A stretch of 64,000 nt of DNA. Source: Paracentrotus lividus (lineage: Eukaryota; Echinodermata; Echinoidea; Camarodonta; Echinidae). Below the pieces are notes generated by a model. That model saw nothing but the letters and a program-made list of their open reading frames with translations. It searched no databases and was not told where the DNA came from. This document shows positions 24,350-36,457 of the stretch, one piece after another. How positions within the stretch are numbered: the first letter of the stretch is position 1; every line of letters starts with the position of its first letter. A program made the translations under genes and the position numbers. The stretch is from NCBI GenBank assembly GCA_940671915.1, contig CALNVZ010003426.1, positions 19,781,396 to 19,845,395 of the forward strand. The letters are read 5' to 3'.

Positions 24350-25978
24350 AATCAATTTTATCTTGTGAAAAGTAAGAAGATTTAGTCATGGGTTTCATGG
24401 CAGGTCTTGGCAAAGTCATCCTCCTAGCATATGTTGGTACCCTTTTCATTTGGATTTTTGCACGCAGGACTGAATAACAATCAATCTTCAAAAGACCGTA
24501 AAATTTTACCTGCCCCAAGTGGCTGGGTGAAGATTATAAACAATTTGTTGACAGAATATGTGAACACACACACCCCCTCCCCAAACACACATAACCTCTC
24601 ACCGCACACACACACAAACACACACAAGAAACAATTAAAATAAAATTTCCCATTTGATGTTTTGTTAATGATGGCGTCACACTGTCTCGAAGTGAGTAAC
24701 GATGAACGATGGACACACGAATGATGATATATTAGGGTTCGCGCCAAGTCAGCCGATGCCTACAGAAGGTAATACACGATTGCGACTTTCTATTCATTAG
24801 CGGGGTGACGCTTTGTATTATTATGTAATATCCCACCGATGAATAGCATTCTTTATGGATTTATGCTGTTGCGAAGGACACCCGAAGGGTTCATGAATGG
24901 CCCGCTTTTTTCGTGATCAGAGCAATTAAATTTAAAAAAAATTCCATGACCGTGCTTCCATCCTTGCTCAACTTCGGGAAAGTACAATGCGGGCTTGACA
25001 AAACTATACGATGGCTACACGATGACATGAGAGGGCGTCAAGAAGTATTGCTGCCTTCGCATTGCCTTCCTAGGGCAAAATGCCCGATGCTACGATTCTG
25101 TATTTTAAACGAAGTGAAACCTTTTCATAGTCCTTCGGGATTTTTTTTGGGCTACCAAAGATTTTGCTGATGCATCGGGATTTGCTACCGAAGCCTGAAA
25201 AAACTCCACCGATGCTCATGTTTTTTGTTTTTTGTTTTTGTTTTTATTTGTTTTGTTTTGTTTTGTTTTTAATGTATATAAAAGTTGCAAAGAATGTACT
25301 CTGAACAATGCTAAAATTGCCCGATGGTGTCCGATGCTTTCGCGATAAGAGCGAAATTTGAATTTTGAATTTTGAATGTTCGTGTGTCCATCGTTGCTCA
25401 ACTGTGTGTGCATGTGTGTGTTTGTGTGTGGGTATGTTTGTTGAGTGTATATATAGGTGTTTATGTGTGTGTGTGTGTGTGTGCTGGTATGGATGAGACA
25501 GGGTATGTGTGTGTGTGTGTGTGTGATGAGGGTGCACATAAGTAATGAATTCTCAATTTGTTTATTCTTCAACCAGTCTATTGGCGCAAGTGAGATTTTG
25601 GCGTCTTCTGAAGATGTTATTTAGTAATGCAAGCAAAGATCGAAAGGAAAAGGATGCCAAAATATGACTCTACCAAGTCATATCATACATACATACATAT
25701 AATATGTGTGGAGGGTGTATGTGTTGAGGGTATGGGTGTGTGTCATTCTGCTTGCACATAAGCAATAAATTCTCAATTTGTTTATTCTCCACCCAACTCC
25801 GGTGAGATCTTACCGTCTTCTGAAGATTGTCTGTTATTCAGTCATGCGTTCGAAGATCCAAATGAAAAGGATACCATCATATGCGAGGAGGAAAACTCTA
25901 CCAAGACATGATTAAATCGTCATACTCTTTTACAAGACAACTTCAAAATGATGGGACATTTTTTATTGACTCACTTTG
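24350..25978. mobile_element. GAGTGAGTC-family element with nested repeat
   Basis: The right end (GACTCACTTTG before TA at 25979) and the inverse left part (from about 24360) match the element at 50309-51205. The interior is CA-rich. A second inverted pair (AACGATGAACGATGGACACA near 24698 and TGTCCATCGTTGCTC near 25384) suggests another element inserted inside. Confidence 0.65.
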
Positions 25979-26073
25979 TACAATATTGATTATCCTCATT
26001 GAAGAAATCTTCAACAATGACGATTTTATTTTTAATGGCTTTGTGATTTGGTTTTAATGACAAAACATTATAG

Positions 26074-26388
26074 GTTCATCGATAATACGCCTGGTAAATG
26101 GAGAAGACGAAACAGAAGGAAGAGTAGAAGTGAACGTGAATGGACAATGGGGAACCGTATGCGATGATGAATGGGATCTGAACGATGCTAACGTTGTCTG
26201 CAGAATGCTAGGTTTTGAGGGCGCTGTTGAGGCTACTTCTGGGGTTACCTTCGGATACGGCCATCTTGATATCATTCTAGATGATGTTGCTTGCACAGGA
26301 AATGAAGACAGTCTCCTTGATTGCCAATACAATAGCATTCACAATTGTACCAATGGCGAAAAGGCTGGAGTAATTTGCAATTCTGGAG
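26074..26388 (+). CDS. Gene 1 SRCR domain 8 (one exon)
   Basis: A 315-nt exon with acceptor CATTATAG and donor GTAAGT. It opens SSIIRLVNGEDETEG, with [19 protein letters not shown]. The variable loop is SGVTFGYGHLDIILDDVAC, unlike the RASFGxGT loop of its neighbours. The region before the last cysteine reads HNCTNGEKAGVIC and contains an N-C-T sequon. Six cysteines are intact. The first 100 bases of the following intron align with those after domains 1, 2 and 9. Confidence 0.93.
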
Positions 26389-27676
26389 GTAAGTGTTCAA
26401 TACCCATGCTTTCAACGTAATATAAAGTTAAGGGAACTCTCATCTTGATCTGAGAACAAAAAAAAAACATGGATGGCACTAATCATTGCATGAAACCATG
26501 TTCAGGTAGAACAAAGCTAATTATATACCTTAAAATGGTGCAATGTATTTTTTTATAATGAATATCCTGAACTATATATTTTCATGATATATAAAAAAAA
26601 TTAACCAAATTCTTATTGAATGTCATTTATTCACCACTTTTGATATGCCTTTTTATTCAAGAAAATTTACAGGCAATTTAAGGTACTTTAACTTTTTGAA
26701 TGATCTATAAGTTTTGAACAGTCCTCCTGTATTCTCTCCATCACCTTTATTAATGAAATTGCACGTGGAGGTAGTATATGCATTAGAGCATGGGATGACA
26801 GTTTTTGGTTTTAAAAAAATCTAAGCAAGTGTAATAATTATTCACCTTGCGTAACTGGTTTCAATTTTTCATGAAATCGTGGTTTTCTTATTTTTAACAA
26901 GCAAATCTATTCTTATTGCAATTCTAAAGACTTTAGTCCCATTGCATATGTAAATAGCATTAACATGACCTGTCGCTCAACCTGGTAGCCCTAACATTTT
27001 TCTTAAAGCTAATCTAGTGTTGTAGTCATGCCATTGAATCGAGGAAGAAACTGTCTCAAAGTGAGGGGAAAGATGGATAACAATGCACCTAAGAATTGTT
27101 TATTGATGAGAGGTTTTGAAATCAAGAAAATGATAAGAAATTTTCCGATTTCTTTTAGGAGTAACATGCACTGCACACAAAAATGCATGTATGGGACTAC
27201 ATGTACATGTGCTCACATGTTCGGGACCCGAACATATCAGCTTTTTTGGTCATACTATCATTATGAGGGCATTTGAAGAGCAATCTTTTTCAGTTTTAAA
27301 AATTATGATCAATACGAAACATCCACCTTAAAGAAGTGGTAGGCCTAACCTCTTTTATTATTATTTTTTTTTTTTTAATTAATTTATTCTTATTTTTATT
27401 TATTTATTTTATTATTATTATTATTTCTATTTATTTATTTATTTATTTTTTTTTGTGGGGGGGGGGACACAAAAAAGCGACACAATGAATTCCAGCCATA
27501 TTATTTTGAAAGAATCGCATAGTCGGCAAAGTTTTATCGTGTATACGTTTTGTATGTCGAACATCCCTTTAGATTTACTTAAAGCATTTTCATTTTTCCG
27601 TAGCAGTCGAGACTGTATCAAGCCTAAACCATATGATATATTTCTTCGTTGTGACTTAAACATGATATATTTTTAG
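26389..27676 (+). other. Gene 1 intron after SRCR domain 8
   Basis: The intron start is shared with other SRCR introns. A TTA/TTTA-rich tract ends in a G homopolymer at about 27350-27467. No exon is recognised. Confidence 0.5.
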
Positions 27677-27991
27677 ACGCATCGGTAATCCGCCTTGTGA
27701 ACGGAGAAAACGAAACAGAAGGGAGAGTAGAAATGAAGGTGAATGGAGAATGGGGAACCGTATGTGATGATGGGTGGGATCTGAACGATGCTAACGTTGT
27801 CTGCAGAATGCTGGGTTTCGAGGGCGCTGTTGAGGCTACTACCAGGGCTAGCTTCGGACAAGGCACTGCTCCTATTCTTCTAGATGATGTTGAATGCACA
27901 GGATATGAGCACGGTATCCTTGATTGCCAATACAGTAGTATTGACAACTGTGCTCATAGTGAAGACGCTGGTGTAATTTGCTATTCAGGCG
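27677..27991 (+). CDS. Gene 1 SRCR domain 9 (one exon)
   Basis: A 315-nt exon with acceptor ATTTTTAG and donor GTAAGT. It opens [15 protein letters not shown], which includes an N-E-T glycosylation sequon, and has [19 protein letters not shown] and TTRASFGQGTAPILLDDVEC. The ending [12 protein letters not shown] has Tyr where most copies have Asn. Its loop is nearly the same as that of domain 5, suggesting they are close duplicates. The next intron (3.85 kb) carries an antisense retrotransposon and ends in a 230-base triplet microsatellite. Confidence 0.93.
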
Positions 27992-28559
27992 GTAAGTTTT
28001 CAATGCTTATGCATTCAAGGTGACATAAATTTAGGGATGCAGTTTGAATTCTCATTTCAAATCGAGAATGAAAATTTATTTATCATTAATTGCATTGAAG
28101 ATTGCCTTAAACTGATGTATTGTTTTGGTTTTTTTTTTAATCAAGAAAGTACTCAGGAACGTCATTTGACACAGGGTAAATAAAATCATCATCCGAGTTT
28201 TATAATGTATACCTTTTCTTTATGAATGTTCAACTTCGTTTAAATTTTACTCAAATAAAATTTTTCCAAATCATGCAGTCAAAGCTGTATCCAAGACTAA
28301 ATGACAATAACAAAAAAGACTATTTGCGAAGATGTTGGCAAAGCTAACAGTTTCCCAGTTACAGGAATATCAACGGACTGGAGATTGAAAGTTACGCGTT
28401 TCGAAACCCATCGTTTCCATTAAAAAAAAAAGAAGGAAAAAATTTTATTGTCCGAAACGAATTTGCATATTGTCCATAGCGCCCTTTGTTTTGAAATATT
28501 AGTTTACATGAAATACATGTGCTCCTGAACTGACGGTGATCAGTTATTGTGCTAAGTGA

Positions 28560-30690
28560 TTAGTACAGCACCCAAGAACATGATCCAGTCGTTCGTATCG
28601 TCGTTCTTAACTTCACGGACGACATGGTGAAACCAGATAGAACCATCTGTTGCATAGCAGGTTCAGGAGAAGGGTTGTCAGCTTCACATCCTTTGTCATC
28701 TCAAAGAATTTACGGGTGAGAATCCTATGATTTACAGTGTCATAGTTTGCAGGGAGGTCAATATAAGCTGTTCCGGTAATAAGCTCTTTCTCAAACCCAT
28801 CCTTGATGTGCTGTGTGAGGTTCAGGAGTTGGCTGGTTCAGGACTTTCCTGACCGGACACCTGCCCTTTAGTGTTCAGGAATGATGAGGTCATTAACAAT
28901 CAATATGGGGCAATATCATTAAGTATAAGTCTTACAAAGAGTTGCATGTATGACATAGTCATAATAGTAGAGAGATTGGTCTATAGCTCTTAGGTATGGC
29001 TGGATCTTTACCCCGTTAAAGCAGGACAACGACTCTTGATTTCCTCCATAGCTTCGGGATTGTATTGGTACTCATGCAATTGTCCAGCATGTCAAGCAGC
29101 CACTGAAGCGCAACAGGTCCAAGGTTTTTTATCTGTTCGCAAAGGATGTCAGCAAGGCATACAGCAATGTTGTTTTTCTTGGTCTTGATACCATCACACA
29201 AGTGTTTCATACTAAAAGGTCTTGTCAGGTCTGAGGGCTCTTGGAAGCATTCTTCAGCATCTTGGGGAAGCTCTGCTCTCCCGGAATGGTGATCAGTGTC
29301 AGTTCCCTGGCTGGTCACAAGGAGCTGGTGACAACATGGTTAGCAGTGACTTCTGGTCTTCGTTGGGTTTTTGTGTAGTCATTTCCCAGAATCTGGATCT
29401 CTTTCCAGACTTTCTTACTGCTTTGGGTCATATCCATTGACTGGAAAAATTCTTACCATTTTCTCTGTTGACTTTTCATAATGACTGTGGTAGGTACTCA
29501 CAACATTCCAGTGTGTCAACACTGGAAGGGTCACTGTGAAAGGGTGTTACATGCTCATAGTACCTTGGAGACATAGGACAAGCCTGGTGTATAGCTTGTG
29601 CGGTAGCTTTGTGGGATGCTTTGTCCTAAGGCAACGCTCAACATGAGCATGTGCCCCGTTGCCCGGGGCAACCAGATTTGACCTCCTGGCAACCAAATTT
29701 GGAATAAATGATGGGAGTGGTTGCCCAAACTGGGCAACCACATTTGTTTGAAACTTGACAGACCAAAATTTATTCGGCTTTTCTTATTTTTTACCCCTTG
29801 AAACTATATGAAAGTTACATTTTGAGTTCATTGTAAATCAAGTTTTTGACTTAAAAAAATCAAATCTTTGGTTTTGTCATTGTTTTTGTTTTTCTGGCAG
29901 GGCAACCAGAATTTTCATTCGGGCAACCATTTTGGATGAATATCAAATATTTGGTTCCCCTGCAGGGCAACTCCTTAAATTTTTTTGGTGTTGAGCGTTG
30001 CCTAAGGACTTCTCGATCATCTCTACAAAGGTGTCCTAGAAGGTTAGGAAGGTCTTGAATATCATTATACAGATCACTTTGCCTTCTTCAAGACAGTGGA
30101 AACGGCGGCGAAAGGGAACTGTGTGGTGTGTGATCTGCGTTCACTCTAACCCCGATTGGTTGATGTTGGGTGTGCGAAACTCGGTCAAGCACGAGTTTCT
30201 CACATTGGTTGGCAATTGTTGGATAAAAACACCAGGTTATGGTTGTATCCACTTCTCCATCGTCCGCCAATGAAGGAAGCGGGGAACTTTGCATCATGGA
30301 TGAGTTCCATTTGACTTGGATCTGCCCAGTTTTCGGAGAGGTCGCCGTCTTCATTGCTTTCCATGTATCCCCATGTAACATGATAGCTGTTGAAGTCTTC
30401 AATAGCCATATTAATATGGTCTTCAGATACTTCATGGGGGATGTTAAAAATCTGAGTTGGAAGTTTATAGGCAGAGCTTGACACAGATTCCTGTAAATGG
30501 TGATAACTACAGCGTTGTCCGTGTTACAGGAATTGTCTACAGATAGTCCAGTATGCACACAAATTGCGCTCTCGTACTGGTCATGTGTTCTCTCAATTAT
30601 TCGAGTCATTCCAGGGATGCGTTGACAAGTGCCCGAAGGCCCACGATGTGTCCTCCCGGAGGTAGATAATGTCACACTATGTCTTGTGCA
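28560..30690 (-). pseudogene. Antisense non-LTR retrotransposon fragment (endonuclease plus reverse transcriptase)
   Basis: On the minus strand, 30484-30200 encodes part of an AP-type endonuclease (DFNSYHVTWGY, HDAKFPASF, RWRSGYNHNLVF). 29318-29016 encodes the start of the reverse transcriptase (LGPVALQWLLDML, IPKLWRKSRVVVLL), followed by DPAIPKSYRPISLL. Near 28770-28690 lies the motif A region YIDLPANYDTVNH with a catalytic-type Asp. Frames change several times and in-frame stops occur, so it is dead. It ends inside the reverse transcriptase, without the catalytic F/YADD box. It belongs to the broad Jockey/I/CR1-like assemblage; I cannot name the clade. It is inside the last intron of gene 1, antisense to it. 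Confidence 0.8.
29625..30006. mobile_element. Miniature element nested in the retrotransposon
   Basis: The ends CTAAGGCAACGCTCAACA and TGTTGAGCGTTGCCTAAG are inverse to each other. Inside, GGGCAACCA or its inverse recurs several times. It separates the endonuclease and reverse transcriptase parts of the host retrotransposon, so it is the younger insertion. Confidence 0.75.
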
Positions 30691-31566
30691 TTATAATTCT
30701 CACAAAACCACAGATATCATACTGGTAACTTTGTGATCAAACAAAAACGCAAATTTGTACAAAGCGATGATCCAAGGAGATAAATATATTATATTTAACA
30801 GACATTTTAATGTTAAAAATGAAATAAAATAAAACAAATAAAACAAATAAATAAAAATTGTTTAGGAGGGAATTTGGCATTTTTGTGTGATATTGAATGT
30901 GGCTGTTGTTTAGACAACACAATCTGGCCTAAATGGGGAGAAAATGAGACCTATCATTGAGAAATACACATATTTTAAATTTTAAAAATAGAGGGCGCTA
31001 TAAACAAATATAAATAAGCTTGACATTTATGTCATGCGACATAATGAAAAAAAATATTTAGTAAAGTTCCCAGAGAAATGCAGACATTAGTAAGGTGACT
31101 AAAAGTGTAGATTTACACATTTTTAGAGGGAAAATCTGTATTTTGGCGGCCATTTTGTATGACGTCAAATATCTCAAAATGGTCAATACTGACAGAGTGT
31201 AACCATCGGTTTCTTCATATTGAAGGTTAAGGCAATCATAATCCGTTTAAAGAAAAACTATAGACGCCAAAATAAGGTACGTCGAGTTGGCGGCTGAACT
31301 ACTCTTCTTACTCTTACATTTTGTAATCAAAACTAATGAAGCGAAACATTCGAGAATTTCTCAGGAATCGCAGAATTATGTGGGCTTTCAAAATATGCAT
31401 TTGAAATTGGCAATAATTCTTTATTATAGAAGTTATTTAGCGTCTAATCAGAGGGACAATTTTTTTGGGGGGACGCGCTGTATTTGACTCCATATATAAA
31501 ATGTAATTGTTATTAAAATGAGGACATGCTATTTTGTGATAAGATATAGGCTATAAAAAAGCTTAC

Positions 31567-31800
<234 letters not shown>

Positions 31801-31842
31801 TATTAACTTTTTTGTCTGCCTTGAAAAAATATCATTATATAG

Positions 31843-32168
31843 AAACACCGATAATACGTTTAGTGAATGGAGAAGACACTACGGAAGGGAGAGTAGAAGT
31901 GAACGTGAATGGAAAATGGGGAACCGTATGCGATGATGGATGGGATCTGAACGATGCTAACGTTGTCTGCAGAATGCTAGGTTTTGAGGGCGCTGTTGAG
32001 GCTACTCGCAGGTCTAGCTTCGGAGAGGGGACTGGTGATATCCTTCTAGATGAAGTTGCTTGCACGGGAAATGAAGACAGTATCCTTGATTGTCAATATA
32101 ATAGTATTGTCAGATATTGTTATCATTTTACAGATGCTGGAGTCATTTGCGCTGTTTCACGTAAATAG
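31843..32168 (+). CDS. Gene 1 SRCR domain 10, probable terminal exon
   Basis: The domain opens TPIIRLVNGEDTTEG with [19 protein letters not shown] and six cysteines; YCYH near the end resembles domain 3. Instead of the usual CNSGG and AG|GTAAGT junction, it reads ICAVSRK followed by TAG at 32166-32168. A possible donor (C|GTAAAT at 32161) lacks the AG before GT and would leave C rather than G as the first base of the split codon. I read it as the last coding exon, with 3' UTR following and AATAAA at 32344. Splicing onward cannot be excluded, but no further SRCR exon is found downstream in the window. Confidence 0.85.
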
Positions 32169-32343
32169 TCAATGATATTGAGTACACCCGGGTTATAGAG
32201 TCAGGTTTCGTCTGCTCTTCAATTTAAAAATGCAGTAGGTCTACATTGAAATTGATTTAAATTACATTCTGTGCGGAAACTAAGCGATAATGCTTAGTAT
32301 TATTTCATTTTTGATTGCTTTTAGTCCGATAAAATAATTAAAT

Positions 32344-32349
32344 AATAAA
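32344..32349 (+). terminator. Candidate poly(A) signal of gene 1
   Basis: AATAAA lies 176 bases after the stop codon at 32166-32168, in an AT-rich stretch, a reasonable place for the 3' end of gene 1. AATAAA is common by chance in this AT-rich sequence, so support comes only from position. Confidence 0.45.
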
Positions 32350-32416
32350 GTAATTATTCCAAGTAAACATTTCTTTTCTCTGTTTCTTTCTAGTTTTCTG
32401 AGGATTCAGGCACATA

Positions 32417-32560
32417 ATGTGTGTCCCAGAAAGAACTATACTTTTTTGAAATCGCTACAAAATAAGAAATATATGTTTCTTGGGGGGTATGATTAGAGAA
32501 AGTTCATTTTTTTTGTCCTTCACAAAAGTGGGCATTGCTCATTGCAGCTTGCACCATTTT
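32417..32560 (+). mobile_element. Solo end of a CAGTGTGTCCCAG-family element
   Basis: GTGTCCCAGAAAGAACTATA and the following 100 bases match the left end of the intact element at 49585-50294. The right end is missing. From here to 34173 I see no gene; C and T runs lie at about 32778 and 33635. Confidence 0.7.
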
Positions 32561-34419
32561 CGAACTTTCTGGTGTCTGGTGGACTTTCTGGTGATATATT
32601 TCTCGCCCTTGGTTAAAATTGCATTTTCACAGAGAGAAATACCATTGATTGGGCCATTGCTTTTAAAATTCTTCTTCACTGTTTTCATTTAAGGCTAAAT
32701 AAAGACCGTTCCTGATAGAAAGCCCGTCATTCACATATGAATAAATGTATTTTGTTGTTGCCCCTCTCTTTAGCCACCCCCCCCCCTCCCACCTTAGACT
32801 CTGGTACCACTCTATTCCGTATAATTTGAGTATGTATTTTATATGCTCATGCATTTGTTTGTATCTATATTATTATGTTATAGGATGTAGTCCATCACAA
32901 GTCAGATGACTTTTGACACCTCCCTCCACACATGCATTTATCTTGATTTTATAATGTATCGATACTTTTAATTTCTCATGTTGTTTCGGATGTTTCTTAA
33001 ATGCCTTTCTTTTGCATTTGTGGAAAAGAGGTTGAATTGAAATTGAATTAATTAAAATTGAATCTTATGAATATACACATGATTTGGTGCTGAGCACTGC
33101 TGTCTTCAGTGAAAACATTTAGATTTGATTAAATCGGCTTTTTGTTTTCTTTTTTTCATTTTACATCTAAACTATATATTACAATTATCTCGGTACTATT
33201 TTGAATTGTTGATACTAGCGGAAATATGATATTCGGAATAAGAGTGATAGCTAAGTGAATAGGAAAAACAGAAGTAAGGTGAGCTTGTGGATTAGATGAG
33301 CCACCCCCTGTTACCTGGGTACTTTAATTAATAAAAGTTAGTTTGCACCTTTAGAAAACGTTGGACATTTATTTAAATCATTGAGAAGACATGAGGTAAG
33401 AATTGGTTGAAATGTGACGTTATGTTGTAATTTAAAACAGCTTTTTGACATTTTCCAATTTTTATAGATATGGAATGATTTTATTTTCCAACTTGGGACC
33501 TATACAAATCGCTTATTATAAATGAATGATGAATACGGGTAATGAAAGATGATGCGTTAAAATTCAAAGAGTAAGACCATCGATACGCACACAATTCTTA
33601 TACCTCACAATGGTTTAGCATCATGGAAAGACTTTTTTTTTAATTCAAGCAAACTTGTTGCATTGTCTTTAAAATGTGCTTAATTGAGGTGAACAGGTAA
33701 TAATATTAATAATATTGAGTGTATTTACTCTCGGACTATACCGAGTATATTTCTCTCACAAGACCCATGTTGCTACGTCTTATGACGTCTTATATCGCAA
33801 TATGAGACTTGTTTGGGAAATGTGGTATCTCCCTCAAGGCCAGTCAATGTTATATGAATATCATAAGCATGGCGTTTTTTGGTCGGCTTTCTTTTGGTTT
33901 TCAGTCTTGCTTTCCTTGTTTTTTACCTGTTTCGTTTCTAAGCAATATATATTCGCAACAACAACTTATGTTCATTTCATATTTCATTCCATTTCGTAGG
34001 CCTGATGAAGGCCCTTCACATGGCCGAAAGCTCGCATTAAAAGGAAAAAGGGAGAGCTACATATCGATTCATTTGTCTTTATTTATTTCGCCTGTATTAA
34101 AAAAATGAATCACTGCACTACACGTTCGTCGAGGGGCCATATTTCATTATACATGTATATACATGTACATATACAGTGTCCCCAAAAAGTATTTGTACAC
34201 TTTAAAAATGTGGAATTAAATAAATCGATGTTGGCTTGAAATTTTAATTACTATTTATATCAAATGGTACGTAATGTCACTATCCCCTAAACACTAAATC
34301 TCAAATTTTCCGTCAGTCTCGGAGGTTTTAGGCCGCTATTTGTAATTTTCATGGCCCAAATATTATTTGTACAATTCAGAAGATGGGTTTTTAAAGGAGT
34401 GTTTAAATTTTTTTTTTTT

Positions 34420-35270
34420 TTTTTTTTTTTTGGGGGGGTCTTCTTTGGCTTCCAGGGCGGTCATCAACCTTCTTGGCATGTTGTCGACCAATTTAGCACT
34501 CATTTCACCGCCAATACCATTCCAAGTGCGCTGGAGCGTGTCCTGGAGCTGCTGTATGTTGGATGGTCAGTCTAGAGGGCGCTGTCGCTTCAGATAACCT
34601 CTCATGTGCTAAGTGGGGATTAAATCTGGGCTGCGAGGTGCCCTTTCTTGCAGCTTTACATGTTTCTCTTGTAATATTGCTTTGATATGGTTTGCTCTGT
34701 ACTTGGGGTCATTGTTATGTTGGACCGTAAATTGCCGACCATTCAGACTTGAAGTAGATGGGAGCATCTGAGCCATTCTGAAGGGCAAGAATATCCTCAT
34801 GGCTTCAGCATGTTATGAAATGTATCTCTCCAACTCTACTGGCTGCCATACAACTCCAAATCATGAAACAACCTCCACTGTGCTTCACTGTTGGCTCCAA
34901 GCATGACTGACTGAAAGCTTCCTACAAGACACACATGGTCACGTGCATCATATCCAATCACTTTTGCACTACTTAGGTCTTAGGACAGAGTGCTAGAACT
35001 CCACAGGCTTGTTCACATGTTGCTTTGCAAAAGCATGACGCTTCTTTGTTACTGTTCCTTACATTTGGCTTTTTTGTGCAGACACTCTTGAGGGCACCCG
35101 GTCATTCCTCAGCCTCTGTGGCCTTGGATGCAATTTTCTTTGGTCGCAAATTGCAATATTTCATTGCTTACTGTCTGTCCATCAATATCATCATGAAAAC
35201 TGATGTCCATGAGACTATTTTTGCCTCTTAGATGCTCCCACTTGCATAAAGGCTGATTGGTCTTCGAGTT
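34420..35270 (-). pseudogene. Tc1-like transposase pseudogene
   Basis: Minus-strand translation shows PTVKHSGG and FMIWSCMAAS (near 34900-34830), then FTVQHNNDPKYRANHIKA and RAPRSPDLIP (34800-34610). These match Tc1 transposases around the second and third catalytic residues. The second catalytic Asp of the usual Q-D-N-D-P-K-H motif reads Asn, and a stop falls where NPIE with the last acidic residue should follow. Several frame changes occur. It is inactive. Confidence 0.8.
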
Positions 35271-35289
35271 GTTTTCTAACATAACAGGG

Positions 35290-35577
35290 ACCCAAGCATG
35301 CAGCGAAGCATATTAAAGCATTATTTTACCAGAAACTTGTTAAGAAGCTAGAAAAGGCACCTCAGATTCCAGATTTAATCCCCATTTAGCACATGGGAGG
35401 TGATCTAAAGCGACAGCGCCCTCAAGACTCACCATCAAACCTCCAGGAGCTCCTGGACACGCTCCAGCGAACTTGGAGTGGTATTGGCGGTGAAATGAGT
35501 GCTAAATTGGTCGACAGTATGCCAAGGAGTTTGATGACTGCCCTGGAAGCCATAAAAAAAAGGCCCCAAAATTGTTA
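35290..35577 (+). pseudogene. Second transposase C-terminus, inverted
   Basis: In the plus direction the right arm encodes PQIPDLIPI, a stop, then HMGGDLKRQRPQDSPSNLQE, DTLQRTWSGI and DSMPRSLMTALEAI, the C-terminus of a Tc1-like transposase. It duplicates, in inverse, the coding sequence at 34420-34680. Confidence 0.75.
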
Positions 35578-35813
35578 AGCACTCCTTTAAAAACCCATCT
35601 TCTAAAGTGTACAAATAATTTTTGGGCCATGAAAATTGCAAATGGCGGCCTAGAACTTCCGAGACTGACAGAACATTTGAGATTTAGTGTTCAGGTGATG
35701 GTGACATTACCTACCATCTGATATAAATAGTAATTGAAATTTCAAACCAACATCGATTTGTTTAATTTCAATTTTTCAAAGTGTACAAATAATTTTTGGG
35801 GACACTGTATATA

Positions 35814-36442
35814 GGGTTGGGCAAATAATTACTTTTTTCTGAGAAGTTATTTCAAACAAGTTGTTTCTATAGTCAAATTTGATGTAGAATCCAAAAGTGA
35901 CAATTATTTTTGTGTACGATGATGTCTGACGTCGCTGAAGTGCAAAAAACCCAAATAGTGTATTTTGTCCATTTATCACACACTTTATAGGTATAAACCA
36001 GTTTAATTTGTTTCTGTCTGGGTTTTGATGGTCAAGAAACTCAAATCTGAGAAGTTAATCATGACCTAATGTACGTAGTATGTGTTATAGGTGTTATTTA
36101 GTGATTTTGATATGAGGTGATTTTTGCTCGATATTGACTGAAACTAACTTCCAAACTACACTAACAGTCAACTTAGGTAGGATTAATCATGTAGAAGAGT
36201 TAAGATTTGTGTTTCCTGACACCCAAAACCCTTATAAAAACATTAAAAATGTGGTCTGTACCTGTGAAAAGTGTGATAATTGGGTAAAATCCGCCATTTT
36301 GGCGGCCATTTTGGTTTTTTGCATTTTAGCGACGTAAGACGTCATCGTACGCAAAAGCAATTGTCATTTTTGGTTTCTACATCGAATTTTACTATAGAAA
36401 CAACTCGTTTGAAAAAAAGAAAGTTGAGATTCGCCCAACCCT
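35814..36442. mobile_element. GGGTTGGGC-family inverted-repeat element
   Basis: It begins GGGTTGGGCAAATAATTAC and ends TTCGCCCAACCC, flanked by TA. The terminal repeats run about 150 bases, sharing GAGTTGTTTCTATAGT-like and CGTACGATGA segments. It lies six bases from the end of the Tc1-type element. Non-coding. Confidence 0.85.
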
Positions 36443-36457
36443 AGTACATGTATATAG

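Larger units (their letters stand above)
34174..35807. mobile_element. Tc1/mariner-type element with long terminal inverted repeats
   Basis: It begins CAGTGTCCCCAAAAAGTA and ends with the inverse (TTTTTGGGGACACTG), flanked by TA on both sides. The inverted arms are long (about 500 bases) and reach into transposase coding sequence, so both ends carry the transposase C-terminus in opposite orientations. The middle holds the rest of a minus-strand transposase. The structure suggests two copies joined tail to tail, or a fold-back derivative. Confidence 0.88.

Noticed and set aside
24481..25572. His/Thr-rich open frames (also at 50520-50991)
   Set aside because: They are CA/GT dinucleotide repeats inside transposons.
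34002..34029. Hammerhead ribozyme-like core: CTGATGA, GGCC/GGCC stem, GAAA
   Set aside because: An extra A follows CTGATGA before the stem, and the sequence after the presumed cleavage site does not pair well with that before CTGATGA. The match is suggestive of a retroelement end but not a sound ribozyme.
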